The notes under the pieces: model-generated
Databases searched by the model: none
What the model saw: only the letters and a program-made list of their open reading frames with translations
Told to the model about the DNA's origin: nothing
Assembly: GCA_012513605.1 (NCBI GenBank)
Contig: JAAZBV010000077.1
Coordinates: forward strand, 1-42,692
Direction: 5' to 3'
From: Desulfatiglans sp.
Lineage (GTDB): Bacteria > Desulfobacterota > DSM-4660 > Desulfatiglandales > HGW-15
Length of the DNA: 42,692 nucleotides
Shown: positions 33,835 to 40,736 of the stretch, in pieces
Position numbering within the stretch: position 1 is the stretch's first letter
Layout of the letters: every line of letters starts with the position of its first letter
Translations under genes and position numbers: made by a program

Positions 33835-35769
33835 ATGGATACGGACGCAAAGATATTGATCGTAGATGATGATACGGTGGTGGCTGCCAGTGTAAAGGCT
33901 GTCTTAGGCAGAAGGGCATATGACATTACTGTAACCAACGATGCCCTTGAGGCGGTGGAATTCCTGCATCAGAGAAGATTTGATCTTGCAATACTTGATG
34001 TTATGATGCCTGTCATGAACGGTTTCCAGATCATGGAGTCAGTAACTGATCTTGATCTTGACACCATTTTTATCATCATGACCGGTGACATTACAATGGA
34101 TTCAGCCATAAAGGCCATAAGGAAAGGGGCATCAGACTATATAAGAAAACCCTTTGATGCAGAAGAAATGATGATAAGGGTTGAAAATGCAATCAGGCAC
34201 AAGAGATCAAAAGATGAGAAAAGGCTGATACAGTCAGAAAAAAATCAGCTTGAGCTTCAGCTCAGGCAGTCACAAAAAATGGAGGCTATAGGCACGCTTG
34301 CAGGTGGGATGGCGCATGACTTCAATAATACCCTTGGTATAATTATAGGCAATACAGAGCTGGCGCTAAGGACAACACCTAAAGAGAGCCAGGTCAGGCA
34401 GTTTCTGAACAATATTATTACAGCAAGCTCAAGGGCTGAAGAGATGGTCAGCAGGCTCTTAAGCTTTTCAAGGGTTTCTGACGCCGTGAAAAAACCTGTT
34501 GATCTGATTTCAAGCATAGAAGAATCACTAAGGCTGATGAGATCGAGCCTGCCATCAAATATAGAGATAAAAAGAGACTTTGCCGTTTTAAAGGTTGCTG
34601 TAATGGGAGATCAGACCCAGCTCAATCAGGTCATGGTTAACCTGTGCACAAACGCATCCCATGCAATGAATGGGGTTGGGGGGATAATAGAGGTTGGCAT
34701 TAAATTAAAGGATTTTGACTCTGATGTATGTGCAGATTTAGGCGACCTCCCGCAGGGCCGTTATGTAGAGATAACAGTATCAGATACAGGTCAGGGTATA
34801 CCAGAGGAGATAATAAAAAGGGTATTTGATCCCTATTTTACTACAAAGGAGCCGGGAAAGGGTACAGGCATGGGGCTAGCTGTGGTGCACGGTATAATCA
34901 AAAATCACGGTGGGTCAATCAGGGTTCAAAGCAGTGTTGGCAAAGGAACTGTTTTCACCATCCATATCCCGGTTATTGACGCCATATTGGATTGTGAAAC
35001 CGCACATGATCCTGAGTTCATCCAGGGTGGCAAGGAGAACATACTTCTTGTTGATGATGAATTCATGATCGCAGATACAATGAAGATCATGATGGAGCAG
35101 CTCGGTTACAGGGTGAGCGCCTTTACTGAAAGCAGCAGGGCCATTGAGGTATTTCAAGATAACCCAGATGCCTTTGATCTCGTTATAACCGATATGACCA
35201 TGCCTAAGATAACAGGTGATATGCTGGCCGCAAGAATACAGGAACTAAGAGAAAATATGCCTGTTATTATATGCACTGGCTTCAATAACAGGGTTGAACC
35301 GGAAAATCTTAAAAACAGGGGGATATTTGAAATTCTGTCAAAGCCTGTCAGGACAACCACCCTCGCAAAGGCCATAAAAAAGGTACTAAGTGCAAAGAAA
35401 AAGGAGAGGAGGGTCGATGACAGGTTTGCCATGAAAGAGGATATCTTTGTTGTCTCTGCTTCAAGACCTGAAAAGAAGCACAGTATGGTCGACATAAGCA
35501 GGTCGGGCATGGCATTCAAATATTACAGTATCAAAAACCAGATTGTGGAAAATGGTAAATACTCCATCATGACCTCTGACAGAAGATTTGTGATGGATGA
35601 TATACACTGCAGGACTGTTTCAGATATTGTTCTGAATCATTCAAGGGACCTGACCGATGTTACAGTTAGAAGGCGTGGAATACAGTTCAAGGATCTTACT
35701 TCAACCCAGTATGAATCTCTGGGCTATTTTCTCGATAACTATACCAGGTCAGTGGCTAATGCCATGTAA
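33835..35769 (+). CDS. Hybrid kinase REC-HisKA-HATPase-REC-PilZ
   Basis: This 644-residue protein has a first receiver (Asp55 in LAILDVMMP), then a kinase (His161 in GMAHDFNN, N-box NLCTNASHAM, G-boxes VSDTGQGIP and GTGMGLAVVHG). A second receiver (Asp453 in ITDMTMP) is followed by a C-terminal PilZ domain from about residue 523. The PilZ domain has both cyclic di-GMP-binding motifs: RVDDR (RxxxR, 526-530) and DISRSG (DxSxxG, starting 553). Two receivers plus kinase plus PilZ in one chain is an unusual layout; it would join phosphorelay to cyclic di-GMP. It lies 78 bases after the HDOD kinase gene, with GAGGA before the ATG. Confidence 0.9.
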   Translation: MDTDAKILIVDDDTVVAASVKAVLGRRAYDITVTNDALEAVEFLHQRRFDLAILDVMMPVMNGFQIMESVTDLDLDTIFIIMTGDITMDSAIKAIRKGASDYIRKPFDAEEMMIRVENAIRHKRSKDEKRLIQSEKNQLELQLRQSQKMEAIGTLAGGMAHDFNNTLGIIIGNTELALRTTPKESQVRQFLNNIITASSRAEEMVSRLLSFSRVSDAVKKPVDLISSIEESLRLMRSSLPSNIEIKRDFAVLKVAVMGDQTQLNQVMVNLCTNASHAMNGVGGIIEVGIKLKDFDSDVCADLGDLPQGRYVEITVSDTGQGIPEEIIKRVFDPYFTTKEPGKGTGMGLAVVHGIIKNHGGSIRVQSSVGKGTVFTIHIPVIDAILDCETAHDPEFIQGGKENILLVDDEFMIADTMKIMMEQLGYRVSAFTESSRAIEVFQDNPDAFDLVITDMTMPKITGDMLAARIQELRENMPVIICTGFNNRVEPENLKNRGIFEILSKPVRTTTLAKAIKKVLSAKKKERRVDDRFAMKEDIFVVSASRPEKKHSMVDISRSGMAFKYYSIKNQIVENGKYSIMTSDRRFVMDDIHCRTVSDIVLNHSRDLTDVTVRRRGIQFKDLTSTQYESLGYFLDNYTRSVANAM

Positions 35770-36696
35770 TTATTTTACATCAAACTCAAAATTGGCATCC
35801 TTTGCATATTCTTCAACCGTGCCGGCATTTAGCATGATGGCCATCTCAATAAATGGTTTTTTTATATCATACCATATTAGCGGGCCATGCGACAGCCCCT
35901 TTGGAAGCCATATACAGTAGTTTGTATCAAACTCAAGTTTATCCCTGCCAACATCAAACCTCATGTGCCCGCCAAGTGAGGTCGGGTTGTCAGGGTCACT
36001 CCCGAAATGGAGTACGATCTCATCAAAATTATGATGGGTCATCCTTGGAAGCGGCGGTTCCACTATATCCCAGACATATCCGAATTCTATATAGTTATTG
36101 TTGGCCTTACACTGCCTTGAACTCATGTAGGTCATGGTTGGATACATCCTGTATGGCCCCTGCCTGGGATCTCCGGCCTCTCTCAACGGGCTTCTTATTA
36201 CATACTGCTCATAGTTGATATCATCTCTTTTTTGGGGGAGTGCATCTTTAGGTTCAAACATACCGCTTGTTTTTAAAACAGAGCTATCGCCAGTCCCGAG
36301 TATAAACTCCATCATGATATGGGGGCGATTTACCTTGAGCCAGTTGACAGGGCCAAGCCTTACCCCCTTCGGAATAAACAGGCTTGTAGTATTGCTGAAT
36401 TCGGTTCTGTATCCGCCAATATAGCACTCGATTGTTGCACCAAGCGCTTGTGGATTTTTATGATCTGTGCTCCAGAAGATATATATGCGGTCATAATCGA
36501 TTGCGTGTTCAAATATATGCGGTTCAGGTACAGAGGTAATAAAGCTCATGTCTATATGATATGGCACGCCCGGAAAAAGTATGTTGTTCAGGTAGGTCAT
36601 TATGGGTTCACGTCCCTTTACTTTTGGAAAAAGGGCCATATCAGGCTGCCTGATAGCGTACTTTTCATACTCTGATTTTGATTTTAGGTCCGTCAT
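35770..36696 (-). CDS. Two-domain cupin-like protein (family member C)
   Basis: This 308-residue protein has two copies of the domain seen in members A and B. The C-terminal copy (about 190-300) has the complete pattern HHNFDEIVLHFGSDPDNPTSLGGHMRF and IWLPKGLSHGPLIW. The N-terminal copy (about 40-150) reads HAIDYDRIYIFWSTDHKNPQALGATIE and LFIPKGVRLGPVNW. There the second-motif His is replaced by Leu, so this domain is probably not a metal site. AAGGAG stands nine bases before the ATG. Its stop codon abuts that of the hybrid kinase gene. The function is unknown; see findings for the family. Confidence 0.65.
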   Translation of the reverse strand: MTDLKSKSEYEKYAIRQPDMALFPKVKGREPIMTYLNNILFPGVPYHIDMSFITSVPEPHIFEHAIDYDRIYIFWSTDHKNPQALGATIECYIGGYRTEFSNTTSLFIPKGVRLGPVNWLKVNRPHIMMEFILGTGDSSVLKTSGMFEPKDALPQKRDDINYEQYVIRSPLREAGDPRQGPYRMYPTMTYMSSRQCKANNNYIEFGYVWDIVEPPLPRMTHHNFDEIVLHFGSDPDNPTSLGGHMRFDVGRDKLEFDTNYCIWLPKGLSHGPLIWYDIKKPFIEMAIMLNAGTVEEYAKDANFEFDVK

Positions 36697-36943
36697 AGGG
36701 GGTATCTCCTTATTGTTCTAATTATCGTTTTGAGTTTGTTTTATCAGACGTTATATTCTCAGGGTAGGTTTAATATGTCAAGGTAATCCATGTCCAGAAT
36801 AAGCCATATGAAGAGATACGTAAAATCCTGACAAAAGGTTTACAGGTTGAATCCTGATCCATGCGTCATTAAAGCTATGTCGGGCCGTATTCTGTGATGG
36901 GGAGCGTTAAGGTTTAAAAGTCCTATGAGATGCAGTCGTCACA

Positions 36944-37612
36944 TTACGGAGTTGTTTCATTCTCCTCTTCAGGGGCCTCTGGTATATCCAGCAGATCTAT
37001 CTCTTCCATATCCATTAGAGACATTGATTCGGAACCGGCCTTTGTAACTAGACCGGCATCATCTATGTTCTCAGTCTCCTCATCAGGTTCATAATCGTCT
37101 CTGTATGGAAGACCCTTGCTAGAACTCGCAGCAAGATTTGCCCTTGATTCTATCTTTTCAAGCTCCTCCTGACATGCAACACAAAGGACAGCTTCAGGGA
37201 CAATCATTAATCTCGCTTCCGGGATCGGTCTCTCGCACTCTTCACATATCCCGAAGTCCTGGTCATGTTTTAACCGGTAAATCAGTGCCTCAATCCTCTT
37301 TAGCTCAAATTTCTTGCGGTCCAGAAACCTGTAATAATTCTGTGCCGCCATCTCCCTGTCTGTGCGGTCCAGTTCATCTATCATTCCATCAAAGGATATC
37401 TTACTGAAATCTTCGGCGTTTTCCTTTATCAGAGAGTCAATTACCCCTTCCAGTTCCCTCTTTTTTGCCAGAAGATGGGAATCGAATCTTGCCCTGAAAT
37501 GGTCAGTTCTTTCCTTTATTCTTATCTTTTTTTCAGGTTTATTATTAAGTATAGGGGGTATAATTTTTTTCTTCTGCTTTGAAGAATCAACCCCTTTTGA
37601 ATTTTTTTTCAT
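36944..37612 (-). CDS. Extended DksA/TraR-family zinc-finger protein
   Basis: This 222-residue protein has a DksA-like core: a coiled-coil segment with the acidic DELDRTDREMA turn, and a C4 zinc finger CEECERPIPEARL...VLCVAC with CX2CX17CX2C spacing, the DksA value. It is about 70 residues longer than E. coli DksA. There is a basic N-terminal extension (about 1-45) and an acidic, Glu/Asp-rich C-terminal tail (about 165-222). DksA binds RNA polymerase through the secondary channel with ppGpp. AAGGAG precedes the chosen ATG. It is alone between two leftward genes. Confidence 0.8.
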   Translation of the reverse strand: MKKNSKGVDSSKQKKKIIPPILNNKPEKKIRIKERTDHFRARFDSHLLAKKRELEGVIDSLIKENAEDFSKISFDGMIDELDRTDREMAAQNYYRFLDRKKFELKRIEALIYRLKHDQDFGICEECERPIPEARLMIVPEAVLCVACQEELEKIESRANLAASSSKGLPYRDDYEPDEETENIDDAGLVTKAGSESMSLMDMEEIDLLDIPEAPEEENETTP

Positions 37613-37818
37613 GAAATCTCCTTCCCGTCTATGCATGAGAGATATAGTGTTCTATTAAAAAAGGCATCAAATAAAGTAAAATCAATCATGAATCAAGAAA
37701 AAAATGCATTATATTATTATTTTTTTTAGGGACATAAATGCAGAATTTATGCCAAAATCTTGTAACTGATTATATAAAGCCAACAATGGCATTGCCCTGA
37801 CAATATCCTTCCCCTATT

Positions 37819-39228
37819 CTATTTTCTGCCTTTATAATCTTCCTTGTGTATATTGTATTTTGTAAGCAGCTTATGTATTTGTCTTGTCGTTATCCCTGCT
37901 GTTTCTGCCGCTTGATTTATACGCCCCATAGTCTCATTAAGAAGATCCATGAGGTAATTTTTTTCAATCTCTTCAATGCCCTTTTTCCGGATATTTGCAA
38001 GGTTTCCGGTACGTTTTCTTGTGTTATCGACATCCAGATGGTTGTACTGAAATATTTCCACTGGAAAACTGTCAGGTTGCAGGATTGAACCGGTCTCAAG
38101 TATATATGCTCTCTCTATTAGGTTTTCAAGCTCCCTGATATTTCCTGGCCAGGGGTAATGCATAAATGCCTCTATCACATCAGGTGAAAAGCCTTTAATA
38201 GCCTTTGTGTTATGCTTATTCATCTTGTTAAGAAACATCATGGCAAGATGGGGTATGTCTTCAGACCGATCTTTTAAAAGGGGTACCTCTATGGGAAAGA
38301 CATTAAGCCTGTAATAGAGATCCTTTCTGAACTCGCCATCCTCGCACATTTTTTTAAGATCCATATTTGTGGCGGCAATGATCCTGGCATCCGTATGGAT
38401 TGTAACCTCTCCTCCAACACGCTGGAATATACCGTCTTGAAGGATCTGTAACAGTTTGATCTGTGCAGCAGGGGTTATTGTGCCTATCTCGTCAAGAAAG
38501 ATCGTTCCCTTATCGGCAATCTCAAATTTGCCCAGTTTACGCTTTATTGCGCTTGTGAATGCCCCCCTCTCATGGCCGAAGAGTTCGCTTTCTAATAGTG
38601 TGTCAGGTATGGCCCCGCAGTGGACGCTGATAAACTGGGCATCCTTTCTGCTGCTGTAGCGGTGTATCAGCGTTGCAATAACCCCTTTTCCTGTCCCGGT
38701 CTCGCCTGTAATAAGCACTGTGCTGTTCGTTGGGGATACAGACTTGAGTTTTTCATAGACCGCTTTCATCTTTGCATTTGCGGTCCTCATGGTCTGCTGT
38801 ATATCAGTATCTTTCAGCCTGTCTTTTAAAAAATCAGGCTCTGACCGGGCAATAAGAGAATCTTTAATATTCTTTAAAACAGAATTAACTTCATCGGGTT
38901 TGATCGGAAACAGTATGTAATCGCTTGCACCCTCCTTAACCGCATTTACCGCTTCTCTTATCCTTTCAACTGAAGTGATAATAATAATGTCAAGGGCAGG
39001 GTACAGGCTCATGAATGACTGTAAATAGTTCTTGTAACTGACGCCATTCTTTTCAGACATACTAAACAGGGAGATATCCATAAACAGATACTCATAACGC
39101 CTTGTCTGAAGCATTGAGATGGCCTGGGTATCATTTTCAGCCTTGCCGATCTGAATCTCTTGCCCAAAACAGGGCATAAGCTGCCGGTATACATCCGGGT
39201 TTTTTGATAATAAGAGTATGTTTTGCAT
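37819..39228 (-). CDS. Sigma-54-dependent response regulator
   Basis: This 469-residue NtrC-type activator has a receiver with Asp51 (YLFMDISLF) as the likely phosphorylation site. The AAA+ domain has Walker A GETGTGKG (175-182), GAFTSA (222-227) in place of the usual GAFTGA loop that touches sigma-54, and Walker B GTIFLDEIG. A Fis-type helix-turn-helix lies at the end (GRINQAAETAGITTRQIHKLL). GAFTSA is a known tolerated variant. It needs a kinase; none adjoins it, but soluble kinases lie at 27.4, 31.6 and 33.8 kb. Preceding GTG could also start it. Confidence 0.9.
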   Translation of the reverse strand: MQNILLLSKNPDVYRQLMPCFGQEIQIGKAENDTQAISMLQTRRYEYLFMDISLFSMSEKNGVSYKNYLQSFMSLYPALDIIIITSVERIREAVNAVKEGASDYILFPIKPDEVNSVLKNIKDSLIARSEPDFLKDRLKDTDIQQTMRTANAKMKAVYEKLKSVSPTNSTVLITGETGTGKGVIATLIHRYSSRKDAQFISVHCGAIPDTLLESELFGHERGAFTSAIKRKLGKFEIADKGTIFLDEIGTITPAAQIKLLQILQDGIFQRVGGEVTIHTDARIIAATNMDLKKMCEDGEFRKDLYYRLNVFPIEVPLLKDRSEDIPHLAMMFLNKMNKHNTKAIKGFSPDVIEAFMHYPWPGNIRELENLIERAYILETGSILQPDSFPVEIFQYNHLDVDNTRKRTGNLANIRKKGIEEIEKNYLMDLLNETMGRINQAAETAGITTRQIHKLLTKYNIHKEDYKGRK

Positions 39229-39408
39229 CACCTGATTTTCCGGTTTGAATAAGGTTATAATTTATTCTAGCTCTATCATAAAGAGCCCTGTCAAAAAAGT
39301 TTTTTATTACCTGGGATGCATTTTAAAAAGGCTAACCAAAAGGAGATATTCACCTTCGCAAAAAGTGAGATAAAAATCAGTACAGGCATGGAAGAGAGTT
39401 TAAAAATT

Positions 39409-39446
39409 AAAACGCCCCTCTTTCAAATAGTAAAGAGGGGCGTTTT
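39409..39446 (-). terminator. Strong terminator of the URO-D-like gene
   Basis: AAAACGCCCCTCTTT (39409-39423) pairs perfectly with AAAGAGGGGCGTTTT (39432-39446), a 15-bp stem. The T-run for the leftward gene ending at 39467 is in the sequence that follows on the minus strand. It can also act rightward. Confidence 0.9.
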
Positions 39447-39466
39447 ATAATAATAAACTAATTGGA

Positions 39467-40465
39467 TTAGCCCTGTTTCTTAAGCCATTCGGCGCCGTAA
39501 CGGTTACATTCGTCTATAACGATAGGTGTTACATGCTTGTTAATAGTCTCAAGGCTCGGGATACATGGGAGGTATGAACCACCCGGGGCAAATTTATCTA
39601 TCGCCCAGCGAACTTCTGAGCGAATTAATTCTTCTGTAGCATCCGCCTGGTCGATTACATGCTGCCTGATACCGCCCATAATGAGCATTTTATTGTTAGT
39701 GTTTTTCTTGACTAGCTGTATATCATTTGTGGACATAGCTCCCTGCCACATATCAATGCCTATATCTACCATATCTTTTTCGAGTCCCATGCAGTAGGTG
39801 TCTGAGTGATGCTGTACAAGGACACCGCGGCTTTTTATATAGCTGTATAGACGGGCGTAATGAGGTTTAAGCACTTCACGAAATGTATCCGGTGAAAAAA
39901 ACAGGTTGTCCTTTGAGCCCCAGTCATCATGGGAGTGGATAACATCCGGCTCAAGGTTGTCAATTAGCTGTTTTACTACCTCAAGCTTCCAGTCCGTATA
40001 GGCTTCAAAAAATTCGTACATGGATTCAGGCTCACCATACATGTTCATCAGCGCGTCTTCAAATACCATCAGGCAGTGAGTGCGTTCAAACAGCCCGCGG
40101 AAGGTAGGAACCATGACCATTGTAGTATCCCTGTCAATTCCATCGATTGTTCTTTTGGCATCACTCCAGTCCAGTTTTGGGATTTTTGGAAATTTGACAT
40201 AATCTTTCCATTTTGTAATGTCTTTGATTACCTGGTTGTTTTTATTGACAATGGGAATGATTCCAGGGTCACCGGGCAGAAATCGAAGTGTACCACCCCA
40301 GTTATCAATAGCCGCTTCGCCTGAAAACTGGAGAATATCCCAGATAGAAATAGGATCTATTACACAGTGAAACATAATCTGAGGAAATGCATCAAACCCA
40401 TAACCCATCCATTTCATGGGCTGCTCATTATTTAACACGGACAGAAATTGCTCTTTTTTATTCAT
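39467..40465 (-). CDS. URO-D/MtaA-family methyltransferase-like protein
   Basis: This 332-residue protein has the uroporphyrinogen decarboxylase-fold pattern of corrinoid methyltransferases (MtaA/CmuA group), not of heme decarboxylase. It starts MNKKEQFLSVLNNEQP, then has PTFRGLFERTHCLMVFEDALMNM, DVIHSHDDWGSKDNLFFSP, a metal-type HHSDTYC motif, and MLIMGGIRQH. In anaerobes such proteins transfer methyl groups between methoxylated aromatics or methanol, corrinoid proteins and coenzymes. No corrinoid protein gene or second methyltransferase is adjacent, so the substrate is open. AGGAGG precedes the chosen ATG. A strong promoter and terminator make it a single-gene unit. Confidence 0.75.
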   Translation of the reverse strand: MNKKEQFLSVLNNEQPMKWMGYGFDAFPQIMFHCVIDPISIWDILQFSGEAAIDNWGGTLRFLPGDPGIIPIVNKNNQVIKDITKWKDYVKFPKIPKLDWSDAKRTIDGIDRDTTMVMVPTFRGLFERTHCLMVFEDALMNMYGEPESMYEFFEAYTDWKLEVVKQLIDNLEPDVIHSHDDWGSKDNLFFSPDTFREVLKPHYARLYSYIKSRGVLVQHHSDTYCMGLEKDMVDIGIDMWQGAMSTNDIQLVKKNTNNKMLIMGGIRQHVIDQADATEELIRSEVRWAIDKFAPGGSYLPCIPSLETINKHVTPIVIDECNRYGAEWLKKQG

Positions 40466-40510
40466 ATCTGAAAACCTCCTGAAAATATTTATGTTAATCA
40501 ATATGATTGG

Positions 40511-40539
40511 AATATATTTGGGATAGCATTATGTGTCAA
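40511..40539 (-). promoter_or_regulatory. Strong sigma-70 promoter of the URO-D-like gene
   Basis: On the minus strand TTGACA (40539-40534) is followed after 17 bases by TATATT (40516-40511). One mismatch in twelve from consensus; transcription would start near 40504, giving a leader of about 39 bases. Confidence 0.75.
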
Positions 40540-40673
40540 GAAAATTGTGGTGATAATAACTCTTAACTTATTAACCTTTCTGGAAAAATTGGTGATTTTA
40601 ATTGTATCAAACTCTACCGGATATCCGTATTGGTGCAGGGTTTATTTATGTTTATTGATTACTAAAAAAGAAT

Positions 40674-40696
40674 GCGGGGGCATTTTAAACCCCCGC
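40674..40696 (-). terminator. Terminator of the repeat-protein gene
   Basis: GCGGGGG (40674-40680) pairs with CCCCCGC (40690-40696). On the minus strand the stem is followed by ATTCTTTTTT, a clear T-run, 41 bases after the stop of the gene ending at 40737. Confidence 0.8.
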
Positions 40697-40736
40697 TATA
40701 TGATTGGATGGACAGAATAATCAGTGTTTTTTTATA

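Noticed and set aside
36697-36943. Possible promoter TTGACA ... TATAAC on the minus strand upstream of the two-domain cupin-like gene
   Set aside because: Spacing is about 20 bases, outside the normal range, so it is not listed as a feature.
38543-38566. GAFTSA in place of GAFTGA as evidence of an inactive sigma-54 activator
   Set aside because: Other motifs (Walker A and B, Fis helix) are intact and GAFTSA occurs in working activators.
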